Origin: Paragorgia papillata
Taxonomy: Eukaryota > Cnidaria > Anthozoa > Scleralcyonacea > Coralliidae
Reading direction: 5' to 3'
DNA length: 64,000 nt
Assembly (NCBI GenBank): GCA_035771165.1
Contig: JAWNZC010000337.1
Span: forward strand, 682,001 to 746,000
The notes under the pieces are model-generated. The model worked only from the letters and a program-made list of their open reading frames with translations, did not search any database and was not told the DNA's origin. Made by a program: the position numbers and the translations under genes. Shown here piece after piece: positions 15,201 to 25,499 of the stretch (positions are counted from its first letter, which is position 1; each line of letters starts with the position of its first letter).

Positions 15201-17164
15201 GCTACCCTGGTTCCAGAGGTTTTCTTCCCTATAAATTTTATTATACTGGTAAGATGATAGAGGAGAGAAAACCTCTGGTAGGAAGCGGTACAATGATTGC
15301 ATGATCAAAGCTGCTCCAATAGAATTTTAACTGAACAGAACATATTCACCATCACTGATTGGATAACCCTCAAACAGAGTTTTGATTCACTAAACTTCTT
15401 ATTACTAGGGTGATATGATTGGACTTACTGTAAACCTGTATCAGATTAGCCAAATATAACCTGAATTACATGAAAGTGAGGTTTGTAATCGTACCGCTTC
15501 CAGTACCAGAGGTTTTCTCTCCTCTCTCATCTTACCACTATAATTAAATTACAGAGAGAAAACATCTGGGACCAGGGTAGTGCTGCATAGGCAGTGTATA
15601 GAAATACAAATAAAAAATGTTAAAAGTTTGTGCCAGAAAGAACACCAACTCTAGCATTTTCTTTCGAGGTGGTATAACTGATATCGTATTTTATAACATG
15701 TAGACAGTAGACTATCAGGTGAACAAGGATATAATATTGCCTACAGCAACCAAAGAACGGTATTAATATCAAGGTTAGGCATCCTATACAGTACCTGGCC
15801 TTATCAGTTAAATATTTTTGACAGTTGTTATTATTTTTATATACCGGCAAATACCTGTTTCAGGCCAAAAATAAACAACTATTCTCACGAAGTGAGCTTT
15901 ATTAGTCAACGGACAGGTAAAAATATACTTTTAGTTCAGAAAAATTAATGCTGATATGATGTTGGTGATACAATGTCATTATGAAATCCGGCTACTGAAA
16001 TTCAATACCCGATGTTGTGCACTGAAATTATGAGCAGACGCAGGGTTGCATTATATGTTTTCATTTTTAATATATTGTACACCGTGGTCGTACATGAACT
16101 CTTCGACTTATTTCTAAAGTGCTTCTTGAGAAAGCAAGAATACCACAATTCCTACAAAGTGTCAAGACAGAGCCATTTATAAAATATTTCTTCGGCATTT
16201 CAGAACGACATAATATTGTTGTGCTCGGAGGTTTCTTTGTTGTAAACAAAAGCGACAACTGGGCGTTCAAAGAAAGGAAATTTTCTATAAACACAGTATT
16301 AAACGTTTAAAACCAGCTACTCTTCGCCAACTTTAGGCAATTCTCCTTTAGATTATTCCGTTAAATTAAATGAACTTTTTAAACATTCGCGAGCAGGACG
16401 TTTCATTGAGCATTTTGAGCGGACAACGCTATTTGCCAGCCGAGCAATTTTTCTGCAGAGCACAACATAAATTAATTGCCCTGTTAACGTTTCTCTTCTT
16501 TTTTTTCATCGAGCCCGAATAAAATCAAGGTAGATATCGTATAAAGAAGAAGAAAAAGCGTTTTTTATCTTATTTGGCTGTAGAAGTTGACAAGAATGTA
16601 TAAATCTATATCGGTTGGGATCAAGGTCGAAGTCTAATTATTTAGACAGACCTGTCAGCAAATATTCTTCGCAAAAGAAAGTGCAAGTAACTTAAGCATT
16701 CTGTAGGCGACAATTTTTTGCTCCAAATCAAAAGGAAAATCCGATATTTCTCAGCTAAATGCCTGTCGAGCAGTGAAGATATTCGTTGAACGTATCTCTG
16801 TCCATCACGTACAAATATCAAAACTATAAAATGATAATTTTCGAGTGGATTCCACAATACTGTCAATACTGTATTAAAGCTTATTTCACAACAAATCGAA
16901 TGCCAAACGCCGAGATTTTACTAGGAGATTTTACTAAGGTTACTTATTTATAGGATTACTAGAAACAGGTCTCGCTAAAACAGAGACAATTAATCACACA
17001 AAACAAACTGCTTAATACTCAATACATAAAACACTGGAGAAAATCTTTGACGTTTACAGCTGTCAACGAATCCGAGCCTTCGTCTTCGAAATTTACACAT
17101 CACAAAACTTACCTTCTATCCTTCCAAAGTTTTCACTTTCCGTAATACACAACTGTCTTGGCAT
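233..17164 (-). CDS. CCNI: Cyclin-I/G-like protein, nine exons, 3' end outside window
   Basis: Spliced gene read on the minus strand. Exons: 17164-17113, 13046-12973, 10835-10725, 9852-9715, 8498-8424, 7709-7569, 5107-4988, 4412-4317, 373-233, then a GT donor and no stop, so the C-terminus lies left of the window. Together they give 316 codons. Except for the exon 1/2 junction (phase 1), every junction is phase 0 with AG and GT ends. Cyclin box 1 is clear: RDRIVSLLLAL, FGFHPESFALASNILDRFL, then YLPCIAVACFFLAAKLTEEEE split over 9852-8424. SDLLRMERVILAKLEWDL and PLSFLQA follow, and the second fold has HLQLLTHKMELL and PSTLALALLIQDL. The conserved cyclin Lys (LAAK) and Glu (RMER) that contact a CDK in the family are present. 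Best family match by eye is cyclin I, then cyclin G. These cyclins are atypical, non-oscillating CDK-binding proteins. Introns reach 4.1 kb and are full of TIR elements. Exons 3-9 are secure; exons 1-2 less so. Confidence 0.9.
682..1580. mobile_element. Foldback element about 0.9 kb
   Basis: The left arm (683-985) returns inverted at 1340-1580: AGCACAATGTGATGGATGGG against its inverse, GAATGCTATCCAATCAG against CTGATTGGATAGCATTC, and ends TGATGGCATTTTTTG/CAAAAAATGCCATCA. The left arm has an extra 35 bp starting TTACAAGCAGGCAACCA, which also occurs at 1030. No protein coding seen. Confidence 0.8.
1680..2229. mobile_element. Short TIR element, 550 bp
   Basis: Inverted ends GTACCTCAAAACATACACA and TGTGTATGTTTTGAGGTAC, 19 bp perfect. 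An internal copy of part of the end (CCTCAAAACATACACGACAT) is at 1841. AT-rich interior with no reliable ORF. Confidence 0.65.
2239..2608. mobile_element. PIF/Harbinger-type MITE, 370 bp
   Basis: Inverted ends GGCCCCGTTCACACTATA and TATAGTGTGAACGGGACC, flanked by TAA duplications at 2236-2238 and 2609-2611. An extra internal copy of the end (CCGTTCACACTATACCGGAT) starts near 2341, so the element looks like a partial self-nesting or tandem of its own terminus. Recurrent GTGCCGGCAC motif inside. Confidence 0.8.
2666..3037. mobile_element. MITE of the GGCCATGTCCACACTAATCC family, copy 1
   Basis: The right end reads GATTAGTGTGGACATGGCC followed by TAA. The left end is altered but keeps CACACTAATCTGTTTTC. 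The interior (CGAAAACGGAGACCTCGTAT, AACGCTCCGTTTTCGGTCAC) is nearly the same as the element at 60250-60636. ORFs across it are by-products. Confidence 0.8.
3040..4315. other. Intron stretch without recognised feature
   Basis: Part of the 4 kb cyclin intron between exons at 4317 and 373. AT-rich and unique-looking. The 100-codon frame at 3865-4167 has no recognisable domain. Confidence 0.5.
4640..4850. mobile_element. Partial MITE of the same CGTTTTC family
   Basis: Contains TCCGTCTACACGTAAACGAT, GAAACGCCGTTTTCCTGTTC and a right end GGAGACAAGGCC followed by TTA. It lies in the intron between cyclin exons at 4988 and 4412. The left TIR is not clear. Confidence 0.5.
5765..6330. repeat. Repeated TTGTCCGACCC motif and long hairpin
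   Basis: TTGTCCGACC-like words recur at least seven times (about 5785, 5810, 5838, 5880, 5905, 5923, 6198). The stretch ends in a hairpin at 6215-6326: ACATTTTGTCAGATGACTTT against AAAGTCATCTGACAAAATGT, arms of about 45 bp around an AT-rich loop. Probably a non-autonomous element in a cyclin intron. Confidence 0.6.
6495..6640. repeat. Imperfect inverted repeat
   Basis: AATATTCGTTTATG and GAGCCTTTCTGGCCT on the left answer AGGCCAGAAAGGCTTATT and ATAACGAATATT on the right. Small foldback of about 145 bp, no coding. Confidence 0.6.
7800..8065. repeat. 20 bp tandem repeat, TATAATGTAGCGTAACGTCT
   Basis: About a dozen copies. The first half is degenerate and several near-identical copies stand from 7915 on. 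It sits in the cyclin intron 5' of the exon at 7709. Confidence 0.9.
9180..9615. mobile_element. MITE with ACTTGGGCTAC ends, 436 bp
   Basis: Left end ACTTGGGCTACCTATGGTAGGCCAAGT (itself palindromic), right end GTAGCCCAAGT. Interior partly T-rich. It lies in the intron between exons at 9715 and 8498. Confidence 0.7.
10087..10337. mobile_element. MITE with 34 bp TIRs, 251 bp
   Basis: Left end CAATAGGCGAGTTTCAGGGT followed by GTTGCGCGCGCATC; right end is its inverse with few mismatches (GATGCACGCGCAACACCCTG, then AAATTCATCTATTG). Cyclin intron. Confidence 0.8.
10897..11501. mobile_element. TIR element with TACCGTAGTTGACTGGGTAAG ends, 605 bp
   Basis: Left TIR TACCGTAGTTGACTGGGTAA continues GTGCCCACC. 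The right end is the inverse (GGGTGCTTACCCAGTCAACT then ATGGTA), and a second inner GGTGGGCACTTGCTCG repeats the end. The interior holds GAATCTGAGTCGGAGTCGAA-like acidic-codon sequence at 11170, possibly a transposase remnant. The superfamily is not decided. Confidence 0.75.
12140..12430. repeat. Degenerate tandem repeat, AAGGTCTCACAACATAATGT
   Basis: About 14 diverged copies of a roughly 20 bp unit with variants such as AAGGTCTCACAATGTAATGT. Intron of the cyclin gene; an unrelated 20 bp array stands at 7.8-8.06 kb in the same gene. Confidence 0.8.
12973..13046 (-). CDS. CCNI: Cyclin-I-like gene, proposed exon 2 (inside a TIR pair)
   Basis: 74 nt between an acceptor (CTAATAAAAATTGTAG) and a donor (CAG|GTTTAT, weaker than the other donors of this gene). 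It reads CVSICCTGELEKPQPTKEYK and on to HKDQ, ending in phase 0 before exon 3, which starts with an ATG codon. It lies between inverted TIRs of a TA-flanked element (12700-15176), so it could instead be a chance frame. In that case translation would start at the ATG that opens exon 3 at 10835. Confidence 0.5.
13364..13570 (-). pseudogene. BEN-domain-like coding remnant
   Basis: Minus-strand frame reading HFAVNCLRLLFRSDELEGRN, then VEKIKKYVFKTYP and CKLAMDECI before TGA at 13366-13364. Spacing of the LLF-x-x-x-EL, IKKYV and final helix resembles the end of BEN domains (DNA or chromatin binding). An upstream segment (about 13570-13680, PVPRVAVGKTDSASAK) is in another frame, so a frameshift or intron lies between. 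Could be transposon cargo or a gene fragment. Confidence 0.4.
14116..14965 (-). mobile_element. pogo/Tigger-like DNA transposon remnant, 850 bp
   Basis: TIRs CAGTGAAACCTGAGTTTTGC with its inverse ending GGTTTCACTG, and TA on both sides (14114-14115, 14966-14967). Inside, the minus strand from about 14460 to the TGA at 14287 encodes an acidic tail (DWEQDLVDRAKNGFVSDDE, later VQEVARMVAELR) like the C-terminus of pogo/Tigger transposases. The DDE core is deleted. Confidence 0.75.
15195..15590. repeat. Inverted repeat with AACCTCTGG arms
   Basis: CCAGAGGTTTTCTTCC and AGAGAAAACCTCTGG face each other at 15210-15280. A second copy (GTACCAGAGGTTTTCTCTCC ... AGAGAAAACATCTGGGACCA) follows at 15505-15580, and GCGGTAC/GTACCGC link the two. 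Nested foldback, non-coding. Confidence 0.65.
15590..17110. other. Intron 1 of cyclin gene, no further feature seen
   Basis: AT-rich. Small frames on both strands around 16067-16310 overlap as mirror ORFs and show no family. Carries one copy of the GCTGCATAGGCAGTGTA motif at 15584. Confidence 0.5.
17113..17164 (-). CDS. CCNI: Cyclin-I-like gene, proposed first coding exon
   Basis: ATG at 17164-17162 opens a 17-codon reading frame (MPRQLCITESENFGRIE) ending in phase 1 at a strong donor, GAAG|GTAAGT. It joins in frame with exon 2, whose first two bases complete a Glu codon. An out-of-frame ATG lies a few bases upstream (in CATGGCTCAACATTAA), which would make a four-codon upstream ORF. The start is chosen because it is the only frame that stays open through exon 2 into the cyclin box. 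Protein outside the cyclin fold is not conserved, so this is inference from splicing. Confidence 0.6.
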
Positions 17165-17639
17165 AATTTAATGTTGAGCCATGTTTCCGTACATGATATA
17201 AATAAAAAATGGTGGTTATAAAGAATAAAATATCCGAGTCTTAAAAATCTTTCTCCATGGTTGCTCAGATCGTAAATATAAACTACAGTAACACAGAGGC
17301 CGCGCAGTATTTATTCCCCGGAAACGAAACTTCTGGGCGCCAAAATTAAATTTCAAAAAATCCTCGGTCCTTATTGGTTCATTATACTGTCACATGAACA
17401 AGAGCTACCCCATTGGTTCTTAATTATGATCTCATATCTATTTTAAAATGTATATTTATATATCCATGCCACGTCGCGACGCCGATAAAATACTGGGAAC
17501 AAGCCCAGAGTCCTGGTTGTGTGCATTTTTTTAATACATGCAGGACCTAGGCCTATACATGCAGGACCACATACATATTTGCCAGTTACACATTACAATT
17601 ATTTTTCATAGGTAAAGATGACTCGTATACATACTAAAC

Positions 17640-17915
17640 TAACCTTATTTATTCTGGATAACTCTATCAGTTATATCTAAACTGTTATCCTTAGAGGTCC
17701 AGTAAGGGCCCACCCTCATTGGTCCAGTGTTACTACAGGAGGAAACCGGAGTACCCGGAGGAAACCTGTGGTGTTTGGTAGAGTCAAACTGGAAGCACTC
17801 TTCTCACATGCGGTGAATTTTTTTTTAATCAGATAACTGCACCTTGCAGGAATCGAACCCGGCTCGCAGAGGTGAAAGGCACGTGCACTAACCACTGTGC
17901 CACTTAGCCCCCCTG
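17640..17915 (-). mobile_element. tRNA-derived SINE
   Basis: Minus strand begins GGGGCTAAGTGGCACAGTGG (A box, TGGCACAGTGGTTAGTGC) and GGGTTCGATTCC (B box, near 17849-17860), followed by a body with GGTTTCCTCCGGGTACTCCG and GTTTCCTCCTG, a conserved SINE-type central region. The anticodon arm is too degraded for a functional tRNA gene. Lies upstream of the cyclin start. Confidence 0.8.
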
Positions 17916-18138
17916 GATGAGCTTGTGTATGTATTCTATCATAGAATCTTGAAATAATTATCGATTGAAAGGACTGCAGTATACTTTATATACTATTTGT
18001 GCAAAATATTCCTTCCACAACGATATTTTAATGTTTATTGTAGGAAATTTGAAGGAAACAGTTTGAAGGAAATCAGAGGAGCGGTGTACTGTGTTATCTC
18101 GTATATAATAAATTTAGGGGAATTTCTTATCGCGTGCA

Positions 18139-18897
18139 GGCATAGGCGTACGGGTTATTTTTTTCCAGGGGGGGCGTTGAACCATTTGCCCAAAAAAATC
18201 TCGCAAGTTGCCCACATTTTTACGAAACAATAGAAAACAAACGATGCTCATACGATGCACTATTCACGTGCTGAAAAACATGCTGCCTAGCACGCGACTC
18301 AAATCTACTAATTTATTCTCCAGTGCGACCTTTCGTTTTTCGATACAACTCATACAAGTTTTAATTTAATAAATTTTAAAAGGTCATTAAGTGCTGTGCA
18401 TGTTACGTTTTAGAAACTTTTAATTTTCAACTCACTAGCTAAGCACTATAACTCTTTGTAATTCATGACATTTGGTCAACAGCGTAAGAGGAAGGGGAAA
18501 AAATGCGCGATTGCGTCCTTTGGGATTTGACAATCTGGCACCGTCCGACGCGGCAGAATTGACAACAAAGCACGGTTCAGTAAGGACATGAATGGAATTT
18601 CTACAAGCCCACTCGGCATTGAAAAATTTCAAAATTCTGACAAAAATAAAGCTATATAGTGACTAACTAACAGTAAGGTAATTTATTCCGTTTTAATAAA
18701 CATAAACAAAGGGGAGTTATAAAAATGTCTCACCTTATTGATTATCAATAATATTTATCTTTTGAAAAAATGGAAACTTTTAAAAAACCCTTTGCCCAAA
18801 TTTCTCTTGCTGCCCAAAAAAGCTAAGATTCCCAAAATTGGGGGGCTGCAGCCCCCTCCCCGCCCCCCCGGCCCATACGCCTATGCGTGCAGGGATT
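18139..18897. mobile_element. TIR element with CATAGGCGTACGGG ends, about 0.76 kb
   Basis: Left GCAGGCATAGGCGTACGGGT, right CCCATACGCCTATGCGTGC. G-rich and C-rich tracts sit just inside each end (GGGGGGGCG on the left, CCCCGCCCCCCC on the right), with TTGCCCAAAAAA words near both ends. Confidence 0.7.
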
Positions 18898-18899
18898 GG

Positions 18900-20370
18900 C
18901 AGCTGGTGGGCCGGCGGGCCTAATGACCCATGACTTGTGGGAGACCCCATAAAAGACTGTTTACACTGTCAGTGTGCTGTAAATATATGTTTATAATATT
19001 TACTTCGGCAATATTGGAAAAAAACAACATTACACATTAATTAGAATCTTGATTTCATTCTAAACAATATACCTGTTTAATTTGTTGCTTCTTTAATATT
19101 CCAAATCACATGATTTCCTTGTGTACCATTAAATTGACATGTTGTACACCACATGATCTAAATTGGACAATTGAGGAAGATTCCAATGTGTTCTTGTTTC
19201 GAGACGGAGCCCCACAGTGACATTGTGGCTGGCTTCACAGTGACATTGCATAAATATTTTATCATTATAATAAATTAATAATACTAATACTAATACTAAT
19301 ACTAATTCCTAACTTATAACAGTTTTAAATCAAAAGGTAATGAACTTCAGATTATGACGAAATGTGGTCAGTCTGAAGCCAGCGAAATAACCTTTTCCGG
19401 CTGTATAGGGTGTTGCCGTTCTAAAAGAATCTGAATGGGGCATGAGGGGAAATCGGAATAACTTTCGATTTGTAACCTCTTTGTTTTACCGACCAACTGA
19501 ATTTTACCGATCAACTTACCACCAAGTTATAAATATAGCTTTAAACTTTAATTAAAGTAAAAAGGTAGTAAACTGCAACGAAAATCAGTACATGACGTTT
19601 CGAACGGATCCCTTCAAAAACACTGCCTATAGAAATTAAGCACTGAAGCACTCTTCTTTTACATATTCTAGTTTATAAGTCATAGTTTATTTTTCCCCCT
19701 ACGAACTCTACATTTAATTACCTGGTTTTACCGCAAAGGTGTGTGGGGAGGAGGATATAGTCATTAGTCATATTCTCTGACGAAAGCCTGAGTCAACAGG
19801 TTAGCAATTGAGAAAGCAGTTAGCAATAAATAACAAACGTGCATATAGACAGCATGTACCGTGTACATCCTGGATATAAACCATTTATATGACATACAGG
19901 ATGTATATATTCAGGCTGTACCCACAGGCTAGCCAGCTAGTATACTCAATTAGACTATGTAATAAAGAAAGAAAACATGTGCAGTGCATATGCAAATTAT
20001 ATATATCACCAGTTCTGTGTATTAAAACAATAAGGCCTAAGTCAATACAGTATGACAATTATTCACATGATCTCAGAATACATGATCGAGATACTAGACA
20101 GATTGGCATGCTTGACAGAAGCTAATTAAGCCTCTGCCCACTCATATGAGTCTGAAAGAAAAGATCGAGCAATATATAGGTTCCCATGGCAACTCAAGAG
20201 CAACAAAACGCCCAAATTCAATGGTATCCAAGTAATAAATATAACATCTTGTAATAAACATCTTGTAAAACACAAGATATAGTAAACGCTGAGTCGATCT
20301 GGTAATTATTTGACCATTTATCGCAGTCAACGTCAGATATGATACAATAAATTAAAACATGTTTGAGAAA
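18900..20370. other. Intergenic, no gene seen
   Basis: AT-rich sequence between the two divergent cyclin genes. A short AATACT microsatellite lies at 19278-19306. No coding or RNA signal recognised. Confidence 0.5.
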
Positions 20371-21069
20371 ATTGCTCTTCTAGGTTAGAGTAGTCTTGAG
20401 GAAGACTATTTGTGGTGGTAGTGACGTCACTGACGTTTCAGGTCATTTTCAGAGTCAAGTGAAATGTTTTGGTCAGGTTCGCCTATATTTATGTGTCGGG
20501 TGTTGTTTGTGGGTGTTGCTGTCGGTATTTGTTTGTCGGTGTTGTCGGGGGGGGGGGGAATCTACTGTTTGTTCGTTTGTAAATTTTAAGTCAAAACATT
20601 CGAAAATTAAAGTCCGATTTATTCAATTAGAATCTGCATACACTTAGCCTGCGTGCAGTCCCAGAGTTCAGAAGCTCATTAACTCTTCAATTCCCATACA
20701 GTATACGTAGTATTTGGCTTGGCTTTAGCAATTCTTAAAATAATTCTATCACAAGTGATGTACTAGCTAAACTATAAATTGGTGGTTCCCCGGTTCACTG
20801 TTGAATATAAATTATAAAAGATATGACTAATTAGAATTACATGCCGAGTGACTGCATAACTGTTTGAAACCCATAGACCAAATCGTCGAGAAACTTCGAA
20901 ACACAAAAAATGCCAAATACCGAATTACCGATCGTTTGGAGGCAAAGTTCTTCATGCATCGAACGCTAGACTAAAAGCCTAATGACGGTGCCTTGTTTGG
21001 AGTAAAAAACATCTCGTTAAAAAGTCGCGTAAAAAACGTCGTTTGTACATGTTGTTGATTCTGCATAAA

Positions 21070-21194
21070 CAAACGAACGAACGGACAAACCAACCAACCA
21101 ACAAACAAACAAACAAACAAACAAACAAACAAACAAACAAACAAACAAACAAACAAACAAACAAACAAACGAACGAACGAACGAACGAACGAAG
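21070..21194. repeat. (AAAC)n and (GAAC)n microsatellite
   Basis: About 20 AAAC units with CGAA and CCAA variants at the edges. Minus-strand frames of repeated FVCLFVCL are artefacts. Confidence 0.95.
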
Positions 21195-21382
21195 CGCCTA
21201 ATTAATTGTTTTGCGCGAGACAAAAATGATATTTGTGCGTAGAGAAAAGGACAAATTTGTTAAAGAAGTAAGTCATTAATGCATTTAATTTCTTCCGAAC
21301 TATTTAGTCCAAGTTTTGAGGTGTTTTATATTCACTATAATTAATTTTAATCTTGTTGACTTAAATTTGTCCACGAATTTGT

Positions 21383-21410
21383 GTATCTACTGCGCATGCG
21401 TAGTAGATAC
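21383..21410. promoter_or_regulatory. NRF-1-like palindrome
   Basis: GTATCTACTGCGCATGCGTA then GTAGATAC: a 28 bp near-palindrome (one mismatched pair) around GCGCATGCG, the core bound by NRF-1 type factors in animal promoters. No gene is recognised next to it, so function is uncertain. Confidence 0.35.
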
Positions 21411-22900
21411 TATACTATCGCCTACTGTTAACAAAAGAATGCTTCGGAGCTAATCAAAACATAGAATGTAACAGCTTGCAACTGACGACAAACCACCGAA
21501 GCCAAAACAAGTATTGTTACACCACGTATTGACCGAGCGACAAAAGAGCGAGAAATATTCAACAAGAGAAAGTTTTTACAAATTTAATTTTAGTGCCAAT
21601 TTTTAATTATGATGTAGATGACAAAAGTAGTTTTTCAAAGTCTTTTATTTCATATTCAGACGAGGCAATTTATATGGCCAAAGTATGGAAGACCTTCTAA
21701 GAAGACTAAGAAAGAATTAGCATCATGGTAGAGTAACAGTGTGCAAAATCTGTGGTAGTCCACGAACGAGATATGATATCGATTTATCGATCATACAAAA
21801 TGTGTGTCATAAATGTGCAAACATTTATTCTAGCTTTTACTGCATGCATCAGGGCCTTTTTTAACGCTGATACTGGGGGGCCCCAGTATCAGTGGACACT
21901 TTTGCCCCCCCCCCCCCAGTACAATAATTTTTTTATAATTGTAGTTGTATAAACTATAAAGGAAAAATATATGAGTTCACAATGCCTTAATGCTGTTTTA
22001 TAACGAAGTGAATAATTTTGAAGAAAAGACAACACAAACTGTCACAAAGGATCATGTTTTGTCTTATTTGTAATGGCAGTTGCGTGTGAAACTGAGGAAG
22101 AGAGCGTGTTAGGGGACTGGTGCTGAATTAAAGTGGTAGCCATTTTGGGTTTTTTTTTGTTCTTTTATCGAAAAAGAGTTTTACCGTATGAAATATGAAG
22201 TTTTGTTTTAAAAGGGAAATCATAAAAAATTATAATGTATCAAACAGTTAATCTGATCCCGGACGTACCATGTACTTCCATCAAAAACAGGTTGGATTTT
22301 GGTCCAATCCTGCAAGTAAGGTAATATTTTGGAAGAGAAAAACATGGGTCGTTGAAACCCAGCTGTGTTTTGGATTTGGTAAAATAATTTTTTTTTAAAT
22401 GTGTGTTCTTGTGTTATTGTATTAGTGGGGGGATGGGGGAAGGTTTTTTTTGAACTGAGTATAAAGGAGTTGTTGTTTCTGGTTGCTTTAGTTTTTTGTT
22501 TTGGAAATATTTTCAGATATTTAACTGGTATGTAGTTAATATAATATCGCGGTTAACTTGGGGTTACACCGTGTATACATACAGCAACACGTCACCAATG
22601 AGATTTAAGGATAAAAGAGGTAGGAAACAGATGGAATAGGATGCGCAAAAACCCGGATGCTGCCTGAAGTAGAAAGAAGCCAAAAAACAGACATTTGCGG
22701 AAAAAAGCTGTCTGAATTTCGCCCAGTAAAGTCATGAATCATCAGGTTCCAAGCATGACTGGGAGGCATGTTTCTAGCTCACTAGCAAGCCTTGGAACGA
22801 TATGCCTGCTTTTGAAATAAAAGATTGCAGCCACTTCCCCGGGTAGGAGACACAGGATTTATCAGAAGTACTTATTTAAAGTTCAATTAAGGTTAGGATT
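21411..22900. other. Intergenic, no gene seen
   Basis: Contains short C and G runs (21876-21920) and unremarkable AT-rich sequence. No family-level protein similarity in either strand. Confidence 0.45.
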
Positions 22901-22901
22901 G

Positions 22902-22902
22902 G

Positions 22903-22937
<35 letters not shown>

Positions 22938-22946
22938 GGGGGGGTA
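22902..22946 (+). repeat. Poly-G tract
   Basis: More than 40 G residues with two single T interruptions. A run this long is prone to sequencing error. Confidence 0.9.
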
Positions 22947-23159
22947 GTGGAGTTATCATTAGATTTTTGGTTGAGATTAAGAGAAATCTTAAGAAAATAA
23001 CGTTCAAAATAGATGTGACGTAGTCTGTGTCTATTGTCTCTCCTCCACCCGAGGAATCAACCAAGATTGCCAAGAGACGGTTGGTATACGTGATATCTAT
23101 AGTTGGTTATCTATAGTGAAGGGTTATCTATAGTGACGGTTGGTATACGTGATATATAT

Positions 23160-25495
23160 TAGGGATCAGCTAAGAGATGTAAATTGGTCTGTTGTTGAAG
23201 ATGTTGATGATCCAAATACTTGCTTATACAAACGTTTTAACAAAATACACCGAAATTTATAACAATAGCTTTCCCCTTAAGAAAGTAAAGGTTAGGTGTA
23301 ATGTCTCTGGAAAACCATGGCTTTCAAATGGCCTTTTAAAATTATTAATGAAATTATAAATAAAAAAAGATCTAAAAACAAATTACCTTCGCTATTTAAA
23401 ATCAACAATCAAGATGTTTCTGATCCAGTTATTATTGCAAATAGTCATTTTGTAAATATTTCACAAATATTGGACCGAATTTAGACTGAAAGTAAAGTGT
23501 ACCAGCATCTCATTCTCCGAGCACACTTCTTACTGGACAATTTCCTAATTCTATTTTTTTCGAACCGGCAAACGAAGTAGAAATTGCACAAACCTGGGAA
23601 AGCTCCTGGTTATGATGAAATTACTATGGTTACTGTAAATAAATCCATTGACATTATATCTAAGCCTTTGACTCACATTGTCAACTTATCTATTGCTCAA
23701 GGCATTATACCGGATCAAATGAAAATAGCTCGTGTTATACCCTTATTTAAAGCAGGAAATCAAGAACTGTTGTTAAACTACAGACCAATTCCCATCTTGC
23801 CTGCATTCTCTAAGTTTTTGGAAAGAATAATATATAACCGTTTAGTTAATTTTATAAATAAACATGATATTCTTTTAACAACCAATATGCTTTTAGAAAA
23901 GGTCACTCGACTTCACTAGCTTTGATTTCCTTGTATGACAATATCTCAGCAGCAATTGATAGAAGATAATTTTCAGTTGGAATTTTTTTAGACCTCTCTA
24001 AGGCATTTGATACCGTCAACCATAGTATTCTTGTTGACAAATTACAGCATTATGGAATTCGAGGACCAGCTCTAGATTGGGTCAAAAGTTACCTGTCAAA
24101 TATAGATACCAGTTTGTACAATATAATAAACACTGTTCAGCTTCAAAGAACATAAGTTGCGGTGTACCTCAAGGTTCAATTCTAGGCCCATTACTGTTTT
24201 TGTTATATATCAATGATATAGTTAATGCTTCAGACGTATTACAGTTGATCTTGTTTGCGGATGATACAACTCGCATAAAGATCCTACTTTTTTGGCTAAT
24301 ATTTTGAAAGATGAGTTGGATAAGTTGACAGAGTGGTTTAGGGCTAACAAACGTTCTCTCAATTTGAAGAAAACTAAATTCATGATATTTATACCTAGAC
24401 AAAATAAACGTTACATCAATATAAATCTAATTATTGATGGACAACAAATTGAGCAGGTCAAGGAAAATGTATTTTTAGGAGTTGTTCTTGATGAACATTT
24501 ATCATGGAAACCACAAATTTCATTTGTTGCTAATAAAATATCCAAATGAATCTATAGGAATCATATTCAAATCAAGCTTTTGCCTTTTCAAATCTTGCTT
24601 GCGTACTTTATATTATTCACTTAGGCCATGTGCACACGGTAAAGTTTCCGAGCGTTTTCGTATTGTTTCAAGTAATGAACTGATTGTTCTCGATTCCCTT
24701 GATAACAGTAAACAATACGAAAACGCTCGGAAACGTTACCGTGTGCACATAGCCTTAATTATTTACCCTTACTTGTACTATTGTAGTATAGTTTGGGCGT
24801 CTATATACATACAAAAGTAATCTCTGCATGCCGTATTGAACGACTCCAAAAACGCATGGTCAGAATAAGAAACAAAAGTAAATTTGATGCGCACAGTAGT
24901 CCTTTATTTAAGAAGAGTAAAATATTAAAAATCCATGATATTTGTTCGTTACAAATAGGACAACTTATGTTTATTTTCTTACAAGCATGGAATGTTACCT
25001 AAAAGCTTTGAAAATTTATTTCCAATAACTAGTCAAGTTCACAGTTATAATACAAGAAGTGCCGGACAATTTACCATTCCTTTATGTAGAACAAATATTT
25101 GTCAGTTTTCAATTAGATACCAAGGTCCAAAGCTCTTCAACTCTCTTGCTGCTGAAATTGTCAATTGCACTAGCCTCAAAGTTTTTTCAGAAAAACTCAA
25201 ATCTTTTTTTTTATCAATCATATTCTGAGTAAGGTTATTTTATTAATTTCCCGTTTTGACTTTATTATTGACATGATACTGTTTAACATTTGATTTTTCA
25301 TTATCTTCAAAATCTTTTTTCACAATTTTGTACTAACTTATACTTATTGTACTTACTCTAGGAGGAAGTCATAGTTATTATAAGCCTTAAGGTTTTTTCT
25401 ATAATTAACTTCCTCACCACTGGTCTACTACACATTATTTTCAACTACTTTTGTAAATCTTTTTTGTGGTAAATTCAATAAATCCAAATCCAAAT
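23160..25495 (+). mobile_element. Decayed non-LTR retrotransposon (CR1/Jockey-like LINE), 5'-truncated
   Basis: Fragments of one reverse transcriptase frame in order: a linker piece (LRDVNWSVVEDVDDPNTCLY, about 23170), HKPGKAPGYDEI (23590), VIPLFKAGNQELLLNYRPI (23735), [14 protein letters not shown] (23990), [20 protein letters not shown] (24157), the catalytic FADD (about 24255), and a thumb/C-terminal part to about 25225. The 3' UTR ends near 25495 in a short AATCC-type tail (CAATAAATCCAAATCCAAAT). Several stops and frameshifts make it inactive, and the endonuclease domain is missing. A MITE interrupts the C-terminal frame at 24624-24754. Confidence 0.88.
24624..24754. mobile_element. 131 bp PIF/Harbinger-type MITE inserted in the LINE
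   Basis: TIRs GGCCATGTGCACACGGTAA and its near-perfect inverse, flanked on both sides by TTA (24621-24623 and 24755-24757). A 3 bp TWA target duplication is the mark of PIF/Harbinger elements. The interior continues as a long hairpin (CCGAGCGTTTTCGTATTG on both arms). It cuts the LINE frame cleanly, so it inserted after the LINE. Confidence 0.85.
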
Positions 25496-25499
25496 ATAG

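Noticed and set aside
20971..21223. FVCLFVCL-type frames
   Set aside because: Tetranucleotide AAAC repeat read on the minus strand.
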